Assembly (NCBI RefSeq): GCF_001426685.1 | Contig: NZ_LMFB01000013.1 | Location: 18,478-82,477, forward strand | DNA from: Rhizobium sp. Root483D2 | GTDB lineage: Bacteria > Pseudomonadota > Alphaproteobacteria > Rhizobiales > Rhizobiaceae | Length of the DNA: 64,000 nucleotides | Reading direction: 5' to 3' | Part shown: one piece after another, positions 18,062 to 27,401 of the stretch | How positions within the stretch are numbered: position 1 is the stretch's first letter | Layout of the letters: each line of letters starts with the position of its first letter | Translations under genes and position numbers: made by a program | The notes under the pieces: generated by a model | Seen by the model: only the letters and a program-made list of their open reading frames with translations | The model's database searches: none | What the model was told of the DNA's origin: nothing

Positions 18062-18090
18062 AAAAACGGCACCATCGGGTGCCGTTTTTG
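18062..18090 (+). terminator. Terminator of DUF1127 gene 2
   Basis: AAAAACGGCACC pairs with GGGTGCCGTTTTT around a 3 nt loop. It is symmetrical enough to work in both directions. Confidence 0.92.
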
Positions 18091-18165
18091 ATTCCGGGCC
18101 TTGCGTCGATATCATCCGCATGGAACCGGTTTCCTTCCTGCCCGCCTTGCTCTAAGAAACGGCGC

Positions 18166-19587
18166 ATGACAGATACATCTTCCCACTCCCCCATCCATGT
18201 TATCGGCGGCGGCCTTGCCGGCTCCGAAGCTGCCTGGCAGATCGCTGAGGCCGGCATTCCGGTCATCCTTCACGAGATGCGCGGCGTGCGCGGCACGGAT
18301 GCGCACAAGACCGATAGCCTCGCCGAACTGGTCTGCTCCAACTCCTTCCGCTCCGATGACGCCACCAGCAATGCCGTTGGCGTGCTGCATGCCGAGATGC
18401 GGCTTGCCGGTTCGCTCATCATGTCCTGCGCCGACAAGAACCAGGTTCCGGCCGGCGGCGCGCTTGCTGTCGATCGCGACGGCTTCTCCGATGCCGTGAC
18501 GGCGGCGATTAGCAGCCATCCGCTGATTACCGTGACGCGCGAGGAAGTCAGCGGACTGCCGCCGAAGGACTGGGATCTCGCGATCATTGCCACCGGCCCC
18601 TTGACGGCGCCGTCGCTTGCCAGTGCTATCCAGGCCGAAACCGGTGCCGATGCGCTCGCCTTCTTCGATGCCATCGCGCCGATCATCCATACCGAAAGCA
18701 TCGACATGGATGTCTGCTGGTTCCAGTCCCGTTACGACAAGGTCGGACCGGGTGGCACGGGCAAGGATTATATCAACTGCCCGATGAACGAGGCGCAGTA
18801 CAATGCTTTCGTCGATGCGCTGATCGCCGGCGACAAGACCGGCTTCAAGGAATGGGAGGGCACGCCGTATTTCGACGGCTGCCTGCCGATCGAGGTTATG
18901 GCCGAACGCGGCCGTGAAACCCTGCGTCACGGGCCGATGAAGCCGATGGGCCTGACCAATGCGCATAATCCCACGGTCAAAGCCTATGCCGTCGTGCAGC
19001 TGCGCCAGGACAATGCACTGGGCACGCTCTACAACATGGTCGGCTTCCAGACGAAGCTGAAATATGGTGCGCAGGCCGAAGTCATCCGGATGATCCCCGG
19101 ACTGGAGAAAGCCGAATTCGCCCGCCTCGGCGGCCTGCACCGCAACACCTATATCAATTCACCCGTGTTGCTCGACCGGTCGCTGACACTGAAATCCCGG
19201 CCAGGCTTGCGATTCGCCGGTCAGATCACCGGCTGCGAAGGCTATGTCGAAAGCGCCAGCATCGGCCTTCTGGCCGGCCGTTTTGCCGCTGCCGAGCGCA
19301 AGGGCCAGCCCCTGCCGCTGCCGCCGGAGACCACCGCCTTCGGGGCGCTGCTCAACCACATTACCGGCGGGCATATCGTCTCGGATGACGAACCGGGCAA
19401 GCGCTCGTTCCAGCCGATGAACATCAATTTCGGCCTGTTTCCGCTGCTGGAGCCCGGCGCCATCGTCAAGCCGGAGGGCGTCAAGCGCTTTCGCGGCAAG
19501 GACAAGACGGTGATGAAGAAGCAGCTGGTGGCGCAGCGCGCGCTCGACGACTGCGCGGCCTGGCTGCAGGCGGATCAACGCGCCTGA
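18166..19587 (+). CDS. trmFO: tRNA (uracil-5-)-methyltransferase TrmFO, folate/FAD-dependent
   Basis: TrmFO methylates U54 in the tRNA T-loop with methylenetetrahydrofolate as carbon donor and FADH2 as reductant. The 473-residue protein opens with the FAD-binding [17 protein letters not shown] motif. It carries family blocks around [33 protein letters not shown] and the C-terminal [21 protein letters not shown] start at the ATG at 18166, after the DUF1127 terminator. Its last 13 bp overlap the convergent gene at 19575. Confidence 0.95.
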   Translation: MTDTSSHSPIHVIGGGLAGSEAAWQIAEAGIPVILHEMRGVRGTDAHKTDSLAELVCSNSFRSDDATSNAVGVLHAEMRLAGSLIMSCADKNQVPAGGALAVDRDGFSDAVTAAISSHPLITVTREEVSGLPPKDWDLAIIATGPLTAPSLASAIQAETGADALAFFDAIAPIIHTESIDMDVCWFQSRYDKVGPGGTGKDYINCPMNEAQYNAFVDALIAGDKTGFKEWEGTPYFDGCLPIEVMAERGRETLRHGPMKPMGLTNAHNPTVKAYAVVQLRQDNALGTLYNMVGFQTKLKYGAQAEVIRMIPGLEKAEFARLGGLHRNTYINSPVLLDRSLTLKSRPGLRFAGQITGCEGYVESASIGLLAGRFAAAERKGQPLPLPPETTAFGALLNHITGGHIVSDDEPGKRSFQPMNINFGLFPLLEPGAIVKPEGVKRFRGKDKTVMKKQLVAQRALDDCAAWLQADQRA

Positions 19588-20009
19588 ACGGGCTCGAATA
19601 TCGGATGGAAACTGCCCAGCAGCCAGAGGGACACCTCGGCTGCGATGTCCGGGCTTTCGAATTCGTAGACACCGTCCAGATGCGAAAAGTCGGTGAAATG
19701 CACGCTCAGCCCGCGACCGCTCGTCACGTTTCCGACATTCACCTTCCCGGCTTCGATGAGGTGGCAGACGAAATGCGTTCCATGGGCCGCCATGAAGCCG
19801 GCCTTGCCGTCGTGGAGACGGACGAAATAGGCCTTTTCATCCGCAGTCGCATGAATGGCCCGAATGGCCTCGTCCGGAAAGGCCCGGCCGAAATCAAGGA
19901 TAGCGATGCCGGCATCCGGCTCGCGCCTGTCTTTGTCGGCGCGCGCTTTCATGCGCATGTAGAACATGGCGGCGATCAGAACGCAGATGATGACAATCGG
20001 CCAACCCAT
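19575..20009 (-). CDS. Membrane-anchored protein of unknown function
   Basis: The product has 144 residues with an N-terminal membrane helix ([20 protein letters not shown]), then a soluble domain of about 120 residues containing [35 protein letters not shown] do not recognise the domain. The ATG at 20009 has AAAGGATG about 7 nt upstream. It overlaps the trmFO 3' end on the opposite strand, and a 46 bp palindrome lies between it and the upstream synthase-like gene. Confidence 0.7.
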   Translation of the reverse strand: MGWPIVIICVLIAAMFYMRMKARADKDRREPDAGIAILDFGRAFPDEAIRAIHATADEKAYFVRLHDGKAGFMAAHGTHFVCHLIEAGKVNVGNVTSGRGLSVHFTDFSHLDGVYEFESPDIAAEVSLWLLGSFHPIFEPVQAR

Positions 20010-20110
20010 GACGCCGCATCCTTTTACACAGTTTATCAGTATAACGTGAGCGACCCTAAAAGGCGAACCTTGCGCCAATGTGCCGCCGCCTGATGCCAAG
20101 AGCTGATCCT

Positions 20111-20156
20111 AGAGCCTTCGTACGATAAATGCGCCTCATTGATCGTACGAGGCTCT
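20111..20156. repeat. Near-perfect palindrome in an intergenic gap
   Basis: AGAGCCTTCGTACGAT pairs with ATCGTACGAGGCTCT (one bulged base) around a 15 nt spacer. No T-tract follows on either strand, so it is not a standard terminator. It could be a short intergenic repeat or a protein-binding site. Confidence 0.75.
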
Positions 20157-20169
20157 AAGACCAGCACTT

Positions 20170-21045
20170 CTACCATCTGCCGCTTCGGGCCGCTTTCCAC
20201 ATCCACCATTGGCGGCGCCACTGTGGCGGCACGATCGACTGATCAAAGAGCTTTGCGCCAGCCCGTTCGGCACTATCGAAGACAGGCTCTGCCAGCGCCA
20301 CTGCGGTGAACGCGGAGCGGTTCATGTGCGAAATGGAACCGGCTGCTGCCCTGGCCTTTGCCAGGTGCTCGCGGCCGAGACCGGCAAAGGCGCGGATTGC
20401 TGAGGTTACCGACTGTTCGTTGCCGCCCGTCAGGAAACCATCGCGGTCCAGCCCGGTCGCGGCCAGAAGCTCCGCCGGAAAATAGACCTGACCACGGCGG
20501 CGATGCAACGGCAGGAGCAGAAGCAGACCGGCAATTGTCTGGGCAACGCCGGCGTGCCCGGCCGCTGAAGCAGAATTCTGCGCATGTGAAGGATCGAGAA
20601 TCAGGCTGGACAGCTGAATGAGCGCTGAGGCCGTTTCCCCCGCATAGCCTTCGAGCGAGGCGCGGCTTTCCATCGGATCATCATAGAGATCGAAGATGCG
20701 GGCATCGATCATGTCGGTGAGGACATTGACCGGCAGATTGTGAGCCTTGACGCAGTCCATGAGCGCCTCCGCGAGCGGATTGCCCTCGCCGCTTGTGCCG
20801 GTCGGATCCTCAAGCACGTCGCGCCACCATTGCAGCCGGATTTCGCCGGGCAAGGGTTCACGCACAAGGTCGCGCACGCGGGCAATCTCTGCGTGAAACG
20901 CATAGAGCGCGGAAAGCGGTCCGCGTTTATCTGGCGGTGAAAGCAGGCAGGCGAGATAACGGTCGCGGTCACTGTCGCGCAGCGCGGCCAGGCTGAAATC
21001 GTAGACGGGCGGCGCAACAGGCGTGGTATTTTCCGGCATGGGCAT
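20170..21045 (-). CDS. Squalene/phytoene synthase-family protein (NDUFAF6-like)
   Basis: The 291-residue protein has the all-helical trans-isoprenyl synthase fold: the start region is DRYLACLLSPPDKRGPLSALYAFHAEIARVRD, and YAGETASALIQL lies near the middle. The usual first aspartate-rich DxxxD motif is replaced by AEIARVRD, and the second site reads DARIFDLYDDP. That pattern fits the complex I assembly factor NDUFAF6 better than an active carotenoid or hopanoid synthase. It lies 3 bp after an Mth938/NDUFAF3-like gene in the SecDF operon, which supports an assembly role. An enzymatic role cannot be excluded. Confidence 0.75.
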   Translation of the reverse strand: MPMPENTTPVAPPVYDFSLAALRDSDRDRYLACLLSPPDKRGPLSALYAFHAEIARVRDLVREPLPGEIRLQWWRDVLEDPTGTSGEGNPLAEALMDCVKAHNLPVNVLTDMIDARIFDLYDDPMESRASLEGYAGETASALIQLSSLILDPSHAQNSASAAGHAGVAQTIAGLLLLLPLHRRRGQVYFPAELLAATGLDRDGFLTGGNEQSVTSAIRAFAGLGREHLAKARAAAGSISHMNRSAFTAVALAEPVFDSAERAGAKLFDQSIVPPQWRRQWWMWKAARSGRW

Positions 21046-21048
21046 CGT

Positions 21049-21435
21049 TCAAAGGACAGTGAGAGCGGCGGCGACGGCGCGGCCTTCGGCAAGCATGATA
21101 TTATACGTGCGGATGGCGGCGCCCGTGCTCATCGGATCGGATGAAATCCCGTGTTCCTTGAACTTCGTTTTCAAGGCGGCGGGCAATGGTCGGATATCCT
21201 TGCCGGTCCCCACCAGAATAACCTCGATATCGGCCGCTTCCTCGAAAACCCGCTGGAAATTTTCCGGCGTCAAGGGATCGCCTTCCACCATGTCCCAGCC
21301 ATAGATACCCGAAGGCAGCATCAGCAGTGAACCGCGATGGGACATTTCCGCAAAACGGAAGCCGCCATTGCCATAACTGTCGATCGGCGCCCGGCCCGGA
21401 AAATGGGCCTGGCGAATTTCAATGGGCTTGCGCAT
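21049..21435 (-). CDS. Mth938-like domain protein (NDUFAF3-like)
   Basis: The product has 128 residues and matches the Mth938/DUF498 domain: IDSYGNGGFRFAEMSHRGSLLMLP, then GWDMVEGDPLTPENF and the core EVILVGTGKDIRPLP with a C-terminal MSTGAAIRTYNIMLAEGRAVAAAL. The mitochondrial homologue NDUFAF3 helps assemble respiratory complex I. The start codon abuts the secDF stop codon and its own stop is 3 bp before the next gene, so all are translated from one message. Confidence 0.85.
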   Translation of the reverse strand: MRKPIEIRQAHFPGRAPIDSYGNGGFRFAEMSHRGSLLMLPSGIYGWDMVEGDPLTPENFQRVFEEAADIEVILVGTGKDIRPLPAALKTKFKEHGISSDPMSTGAAIRTYNIMLAEGRAVAAALTVL

Positions 21436-23994
21436 TTACTGCACTCCCCTGGCCGTCTGCACGCCGATCCCGCCGGCTTTTTCGGCGTCACCGGGCGTGC
21501 CCTGCCCGAGCTTGAAGAGAATGAGGACCGGGCCCGCCACATAGATCGACGAGAAGGTGCCGACAGCGACGCCGAACAGCATGACGAATGCAAAGGCCTG
21601 GATCGCCTCGCCGCCGAAGATGCACAACGCTGCCAGCGCCAGCATCGTCGTGGCGCCGGTGAGCACGGTGCGCGACAGGGTCTGGTTGATCGACGTATCG
21701 ATCAGGATCGGCAGCGGCATGCGCGGATATCGCCTCAGATTCTCGCGGACACGGTCGTAGACGACGACGGTATCGTTGAGCGAATAGCCGACAATGGTCA
21801 AAAGCGCGGCGATGCTCGTCAGATTGAACTCCATGCCGGTCACGACGAACAGGCCGATGGTCAACAGCACATCGTGCAGCGTGGCGACGATGGCGCCCGC
21901 AGCGAACTGCCATTTGAACCGCACCCAGATGTAGATCAGGATCGCCAGAAGCGACACCAGCACGCCGATCGTGGCAGCGGTGGTGAGATCGGCCGATACC
22001 GACGGCCCGACAACTTCGACGCGGCGGAACTCGTATTGATCCTCAAGCTCGCCGCGGATCATGATCACCGATGTCTGCTCGGCATTTTCGCCGCCGTCGC
22101 GCGAATGCACCCGCACGACCACGTCCTGCGGCGAACCGAACGGCCTGACCGTGACATCGCCGATATTCAGTTCATAAAGGCGGCCGCGAATATCCTCGAT
22201 ATCGGCATTGCCCTCGCGCGCCTTCAGCTCGATCACCGAACCGCCGGAAAAATCGATGCCGAGATTGATGCCGAGCGCGCCGAACAGCAGCATGCTGATG
22301 ACGGATAAAATTGCGGTCAGCGAAAAGACATAGTTGCGGATCGCCATGAAGCGGAAGGCGGCACCATCGAATATGCCGGTGCGGATGCCATCCGGCAGGG
22401 CCGTCGGGCGGCGGCGATCGACCCAGATTTCGAGCATCACACGCGTCAGCGTAAACGCGGTGAACAGCGTGGTGACGATACCGATGGCAAGCGTGACGGC
22501 AAAGCCGCGGACTGAGCCGGTTCCGAGAAACAGCAGGATGATAGCGGCGATCAGGGTGGTGATATTAGCGTCGACGATGGCCGCAAAGGCGCGCGAGAAG
22601 CCATATTGCAAAGCGTCCCGCACCGAGCGGCCCTGGCGGACCTCCTCGCGGATACGCTCATAGATAAGCACGTTCGAATCGACCGCCATGCCAATGGTCA
22701 ACACGATCCCGGCAATGCCCGGCAGCGTCAAAGGCAGACCGGTCGCCGTCAGAACCGCAATGATCATCACGACGTTGAGCGTGACTGCAAGGCTCGCAAC
22801 CGCGCCGAATAATCCGTAGAAACCAACCATGAAGGCAATGACGAGGACGGCGCCGATGGCGCCGGCTGTCATGATCGAGTGGATCGAATCAGCGCCGCGT
22901 CCGGCCCCGATGGACCGTTCCTCGACAACGGTCAGCGGCGTCGGCAAGGCGCCGGCGCGCAACAGAAGCGCCAGATCGTCAGCGCCTTCCGTGCTCATAT
23001 CCGCAGCAAGCTGGATCGTACCGTCGGTAATCGCCTTGCGCACCAGTGGCGCCGCAATGACCGCGCCATCGAGAACGATCGCGATCGTCGTGCCGGAACT
23101 ATCGGCCGTCGCCTGCGCAAGCCGCGTCGTGCCATCCGGACCAAGCCGCAGGTTGACGACGGGATTTCCCGACTGGGCATTGACCGCCGACCGGGCATCG
23201 GTGATGTCATTGTTATCGATGATAGGCTGACGGCGCAACAGATAGCCGATCGGCGGATCATCGGCCGAATAGAGAATTTCAGAATTGACCGGCGGTTGGC
23301 CGTTGACCGCGTCCTGCACCGGCATCGACATATCGATGCTGCGAAAGGACAGAGCCCCCGCCTGGCCGAGAATGAATTTGACCTGCTCGGGATCATAGCG
23401 CCCGGGGATCTGGACGATGATCCGGTCGCCACCCTGCCTGCGGATTTTCGGCTGCAGGGAGCCGAGTTCCGTCAAACGGCTGTGCAGAACCGCGATCGCG
23501 CTATCGGCCGTTGCCGCGATCCTGTGGTTGATGCCCTCGTCGGTGATGGCAATCGAGAGCGTTCCGTCCGGCGACGGGTTGATGGTCACTTCGGTGAAGT
23601 CGGACTTGGTCAGGCCGGCAGCCTTGACCAGATCGGTCAGAGGCTTGAGGGCCGCGCGCGCCGCATCAGCCTGGGCGGGGTCGCGAAGGCGAAGCTGGAT
23701 TGCCTGGCCTGTTCCCGAAAGCCCGGAATAGCCTATGCCGGCAGCGCGAAGGCGCGTGCCGACATCGTTGATCACAGCTTCGAGCCGCGCCTTGACGACA
23801 TCGTCCCGTTCGATCTTCAGCGTGATCTGCGATCCGCCCTGAAGATCGAGGCCGAGCATCATCTGCTTCTTGGGAAGCCAGTCCGGCAGGCTGGCCAGCG
23901 TCGCGGTTGGTACCGCGTTGGGCACAGCCACCAGAATGCTGAACAGCACGACGAGCCAGACGATGATGGTTTTCCAGCGGGAAAAATACGGCAT
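21436..23994 (-). CDS. secDF: Fused protein translocase subunit SecDF
   Basis: SecD and SecF use the proton gradient to pull proteins through SecYEG. Here both are one 852-residue polypeptide. The SecD part (1-530) has an N-terminal membrane helix, a large periplasmic region starting LGLDLQGGSQITLKI, and a helix bundle with GIAGIVLTIGMAVDSNVLIYERIREE. The SecF part (about 550-830) has its own ALGINLGIDFSGGSVIEL block and the matching VGYSLNDTVVVYDRVREN motif. yajC lies upstream on the same strand. Fusion is usual in rhizobia. Confidence 0.96.
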   Translation of the reverse strand: MPYFSRWKTIIVWLVVLFSILVAVPNAVPTATLASLPDWLPKKQMMLGLDLQGGSQITLKIERDDVVKARLEAVINDVGTRLRAAGIGYSGLSGTGQAIQLRLRDPAQADAARAALKPLTDLVKAAGLTKSDFTEVTINPSPDGTLSIAITDEGINHRIAATADSAIAVLHSRLTELGSLQPKIRRQGGDRIIVQIPGRYDPEQVKFILGQAGALSFRSIDMSMPVQDAVNGQPPVNSEILYSADDPPIGYLLRRQPIIDNNDITDARSAVNAQSGNPVVNLRLGPDGTTRLAQATADSSGTTIAIVLDGAVIAAPLVRKAITDGTIQLAADMSTEGADDLALLLRAGALPTPLTVVEERSIGAGRGADSIHSIMTAGAIGAVLVIAFMVGFYGLFGAVASLAVTLNVVMIIAVLTATGLPLTLPGIAGIVLTIGMAVDSNVLIYERIREEVRQGRSVRDALQYGFSRAFAAIVDANITTLIAAIILLFLGTGSVRGFAVTLAIGIVTTLFTAFTLTRVMLEIWVDRRRPTALPDGIRTGIFDGAAFRFMAIRNYVFSLTAILSVISMLLFGALGINLGIDFSGGSVIELKAREGNADIEDIRGRLYELNIGDVTVRPFGSPQDVVVRVHSRDGGENAEQTSVIMIRGELEDQYEFRRVEVVGPSVSADLTTAATIGVLVSLLAILIYIWVRFKWQFAAGAIVATLHDVLLTIGLFVVTGMEFNLTSIAALLTIVGYSLNDTVVVYDRVRENLRRYPRMPLPILIDTSINQTLSRTVLTGATTMLALAALCIFGGEAIQAFAFVMLFGVAVGTFSSIYVAGPVLILFKLGQGTPGDAEKAGGIGVQTARGVQ

Positions 23995-24052
23995 GAAGCT
24001 CTCGAAGGTATGTCGTTACAAGGTGGCCAGTGTGCCCGGCCCCCCTGCAAGC

Positions 24053-24391
24053 TTATTCCTTGACAGGTTCGCCCTTCACACGGACTTCGGATACACCACT
24101 GCGTACCACACGAATCTTCACGCCGTCAGCAATTTCGACTTCAAGTTCACTGTCATCGACGACCTTCGTCACCTTGCCGAGAATTCCGCCACCGGTCACG
24201 ATCTGGTCGCCACGGCGGATGTTCTTCAACAGTTCTTCGCGGCGCTTCATATTGGCGCGCTGCGGACGGATGATCAGGAAGTACATCACGACGAAGATCA
24301 GCAGGAACGGCAGGATCGACATGAGAATATCAGCGCCGCCAGCGCTTGCGCCGGGTGCCGTCTGGGCGAATGCCTCGGTAATGAACATCAA
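24053..24391 (-). CDS. yajC: Preprotein translocase subunit YajC
   Basis: YajC is a small accessory of the SecDF complex. The 112-residue product has an N-terminal region, one membrane helix (ILMSILPFLLIFVVMYFLII) and the signature RPQRANMKRREELLKNIRRGDQIVTGGGI. AAGGAG precedes the ATG at 24391. It heads the operon yajC-secDF-Mth938-synthase-like, and its promoter lies in the 240 bp shared with the divergent DUF815 gene. Confidence 0.95.
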   Translation of the reverse strand: MMFITEAFAQTAPGASAGGADILMSILPFLLIFVVMYFLIIRPQRANMKRREELLKNIRRGDQIVTGGGILGKVTKVVDDSELEVEIADGVKIRVVRSGVSEVRVKGEPVKE

Positions 24392-24630
24392 TCACTCCTT
24401 GAATGCAGTTTGGCGGACGGATGCCCGCGTTTCGGATCGCCGGACTATAGGAAAGGCTGATTTCAATGCAACAACAGACCAACCGGCTTCTGTCTTCAGC
24501 CTCATACATGAAATCGGCCTCAGGAGAAGCCCTTTCTACTGGATTTCACGCCTTTTACCGTTAGATCAGCCATGCTACCGGACAGTTCGGCCCCACAGCC
24601 AAAACCACAGTCATTCTTGGGGAAGTTCAC
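24392..24630. promoter_or_regulatory. Divergent promoter region, yajC / DUF815 gene
   Basis: A 239 bp gap between divergent starts. It must contain both promoters; no confident hexamers can be assigned. Confidence 0.4.
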
Positions 24631-25503
24631 ATGCAGGATACGAAAATCGACCTTTTGATCGCCGAGATGCGCAAGCTGTCTGATGCAATCGAGCGGATCG
24701 CCGGTCCCGCCCCTGCCGTCAACGACTGGGACGCCGCCGAATGCTTCGTCTGGTCCCCCCAGCGCCTGCATCTCCAGCCGGTCGTCAAGCCGAACCGCGT
24801 CGAACTCAAGCTCATTCAAAGCGTCGATCATGTCCGCGATATCCTGTTCGACAATACGCTCAGATTTGCGCAGGGTTTTCCGGCCAACAACGTGCTGCTC
24901 TGGGGCGCGCGCGGCATGGGTAAATCGTCGCTGGTCAAGGCGGTCCATGCCAGCGTTGCGGCGGATGCCGGCGTGCGGTTGAAACTGGTCGAGGTGCATC
25001 GCGAGGATATCGCGACGCTGCCCACCCTGATGGAGATCCTCAAAGCCGCACCGGTTCCGGTCATCGTCTTTTGCGACGACCTGTCCTTCGATCACGATGA
25101 CACGTCCTACAAGTCGCTGAAAGCGGTTCTCGATGGTGGCATCGAGGGCCGTCCGGCCAATGTTCTGCTCTATGCGACCTCCAACCGGCGCCATCTCTTG
25201 CCGCGTCACATGATGGAAAACGAGCAGTCGACCGCCATCAATCCCTCCGAGGCCGTCGAAGAAAAAGTGTCGCTGTCGGACCGTTTCGGGCTCTGGCTCG
25301 GGTTCTACAAGTGCAGCCAGGACGATTATCTGGCGATGATCGACGGTTATGCCGCTCATTTCGGGCTGGAGACCGATCCCAAACAGCTGCATGCGGATGC
25401 ATTGGAATGGAGCACGACACGCGGCGCGCGCTCCGGCCGCGTCGCCTGGCAATTCATCCAGGACCTCGCCGGGCGCGCGCAGAAGAAGATCGATCTGGTC
25501 TAA
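24631..25503 (+). CDS. DUF815-family AAA ATPase
   Basis: The 290-residue P-loop protein has a Walker A motif in LLWGARGMGKSSLVKAV near residue 93, Walker B in VIVFCDDLSFD near 146, and an arginine/sensor region in YATSNRRHLLPRHMMEN. A second part contains SLSDRFGLWLGFYKCSQDDYL, typical of DUF815. The family resembles DnaA/IstB-type AAA proteins but has no established function. It is monocistronic and ends at a bidirectional terminator. Confidence 0.88.
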   Translation: MQDTKIDLLIAEMRKLSDAIERIAGPAPAVNDWDAAECFVWSPQRLHLQPVVKPNRVELKLIQSVDHVRDILFDNTLRFAQGFPANNVLLWGARGMGKSSLVKAVHASVAADAGVRLKLVEVHREDIATLPTLMEILKAAPVPVIVFCDDLSFDHDDTSYKSLKAVLDGGIEGRPANVLLYATSNRRHLLPRHMMENEQSTAINPSEAVEEKVSLSDRFGLWLGFYKCSQDDYLAMIDGYAAHFGLETDPKQLHADALEWSTTRGARSGRVAWQFIQDLAGRAQKKIDLV

Positions 25504-25543
25504 AGCGCTTCATCGTCAGCCGGAAGCGCGCCAAAACGCAGAG

Positions 25544-25566
25544 AAGCCCCGAAACGGGGCTTTTCC
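25544..25566. terminator. Bidirectional terminator
   Basis: AAGCCCC pairs with GGGGCTT around GAAAC, with TTTTCC after it on the plus strand. It sits between the convergent DUF815 and LysM/LytM genes. Confidence 0.8.
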
Positions 25567-25593
25567 TGTGCTGATTAATGGCGCCAGGAGCGG

Positions 25594-27123
25594 CTATTCG
25601 AGGAAGGTCGCCGGGTTGACCGCAGCGGCGTTCTTGCGCACTTCGAAGTGAACCTGCGGCTGCGTTGCCGTGCCGCTCATGCCGGATGCAGCCAGCGTCT
25701 GGCCGCGCTGGATCTTCTGGCCGCGCTGAACTTTCAGCTCAGACGCATTGCCATAGACCGTGACCGTGCCGTCGTCGTGGCGAACCAGGACAGCGTTGCC
25801 GAGTTCCTTCAGGCTGCTGCCGGAATAGATGACCACGCCATTTTCGGCTGCCTTGATCGGCGTTCCCTCTGGAACCGAGATGTTGATGCCGTCATTGCGG
25901 TTGCCTTCGACATTGGCACCATAGCCGGCGATGACAGCGCCACGCACCGGCCAGCGGTATTTGCTGATCCCGGTTGCCTTCGGCGACGCCTCGGTCGTGT
26001 CCTCCTTCGAGGCGACCTCCGTCACCGACTGCTTGGCGACCGGCGCGGTGTATTCGGCAGGCTTGCCACTTTCCGCCTTGGCAACCTTCGCCTCGGCCTT
26101 CTTCGGAACCGAAGCCGTGACGACCTGATCGGCGCCTGCGGCACTGCCGCCGGGGATTTTCAGCGTCTGGCCGATACGGATTGCAGCACTGGTCAGGCCG
26201 TTTTCCTTGCGCAGGGCATCGACCGACACGTTGTTTGCCTTGGCGATCCGGTTGATGGAATCACCCGCCTTGACGGTGTAGGTGCCGCTCTGCCCGTTGC
26301 CGTCGCCCGAAACCGGCTGCTTGCCGGCAGCCATGTCGGTACGGTTGACGCCCTTTTCGCGGGATTGGGACTGTCCGGGAAGGATGGCCACATCGCGGCT
26401 GTCGGGCTGGACCGGAATGTTCTTCTGCTTGTCGACATCGAGGCTGGCGGCGGCATCCGATGCGGACGCCTTGGCAGCACTGCTGGCAACGCCGAAGGTC
26501 GGGATCAGAATGCGCTGGCCGGGCTCAGCCTGCGACGAGGATGTCAGGCCGTTCGCCTTCAGGATTTCCTTTTCCGGCACACCGAACCGCTTGGAAAGCG
26601 TGGCGACCGTATCGCCCTGGCGAAGCAGGACAGCCGGAGCATTTGCCGTGGACCAGCCACCCTTGGATGTCGTCGCTGTCGTGACTGGATCGGCATTGAG
26701 CTTCCGCTCAGCCTTCGCCGTTTCGCGGGCCGATGGGAAAGGCTGCTGCAGCGAGGTATCGCGCGCCTTTGCGGTGGGCTCGGTAAGAACGCCGCGCTGG
26801 ACGTTGATCGGTGTAGAGGCTTCACGAGCCCGCGAAACCGGCATCGATGCCGTGTTCACCGGATCAGGGAACGGCTGATCGACGGCATCCTGACGATTGT
26901 TCGCCGCCGGCGCCATCGCCATGCCGCCACCCTGCACATCGTTGCGCGGAACCGGCACATTGTTATTGGGAACGGAGCTGGTCGTTAGATTATCGGACTT
27001 CGAAAAAAGCCCGCCAAAGCGGCTCGCATCGGAGCTGCATCCTGTCGCGGCACTTGCCAGCAAGACCGCTGCAAGCAGGCGAACAGCGGATTTTCCCACA
27101 ATCGACGAAACTCTCATACGCAT
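25594..27123 (-). CDS. Lipoprotein with two LysM domains and a degenerate LytM (M23) domain, NlpD/DipM-like
   Basis: The 509 residues begin with a signal and lipobox (LLASAATGC). Two LysM peptidoglycan-binding modules follow (around 165-215, and 280-325 with YTVKAGDSINRIAKANNVS). The C-terminal LytM domain covers about 395-509. The zinc and catalytic residues are altered: the expected H-x-G-x-D reads NRNDGINIS, the expected H-x-H reads QVH, and YGH reads YGN. It should therefore not cut peptidoglycan itself. Like E. coli NlpD or Caulobacter DipM it probably activates amidases at division. It lies in the serS-surE-pcm cluster, the same neighbourhood as nlpD in enterobacteria. Confidence 0.88.
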   Translation of the reverse strand: MRMRVSSIVGKSAVRLLAAVLLASAATGCSSDASRFGGLFSKSDNLTTSSVPNNNVPVPRNDVQGGGMAMAPAANNRQDAVDQPFPDPVNTASMPVSRAREASTPINVQRGVLTEPTAKARDTSLQQPFPSARETAKAERKLNADPVTTATTSKGGWSTANAPAVLLRQGDTVATLSKRFGVPEKEILKANGLTSSSQAEPGQRILIPTFGVASSAAKASASDAAASLDVDKQKNIPVQPDSRDVAILPGQSQSREKGVNRTDMAAGKQPVSGDGNGQSGTYTVKAGDSINRIAKANNVSVDALRKENGLTSAAIRIGQTLKIPGGSAAGADQVVTASVPKKAEAKVAKAESGKPAEYTAPVAKQSVTEVASKEDTTEASPKATGISKYRWPVRGAVIAGYGANVEGNRNDGINISVPEGTPIKAAENGVVIYSGSSLKELGNAVLVRHDDGTVTVYGNASELKVQRGQKIQRGQTLAASGMSGTATQPQVHFEVRKNAAAVNPATFLE

Positions 27124-27401
27124 GACACTTTACCCACTTGGAACACAACTCGGTGTAAAATGATTAAAACGCATTAGAGTTACCGCGCAGTTAAAACGGC
27201 CCCCGGCACCCATATTTTTTGATGAATTGATAACCATGATCGCCGCAGCCGGCTGAACCAAGCCTGGCTTGCCCGGCGAAATGCCCATGCGGACGAGCCA
27301 CGGACAGGCGCTGACGCCTTATGATCAAAGGGCTTCCGTCTTAACCGGCGCCCGGCCCCGAGAGCGCAGGAAACTTTGCATTTGCGTTTTTTATACGGGG
27401 A

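Noticed and set aside
25501-25515. TAAAGCGCTTCATCG resembling the end of the element at 44236
   Set aside because: Only about 10 bases match and there is no second inverted end nearby.
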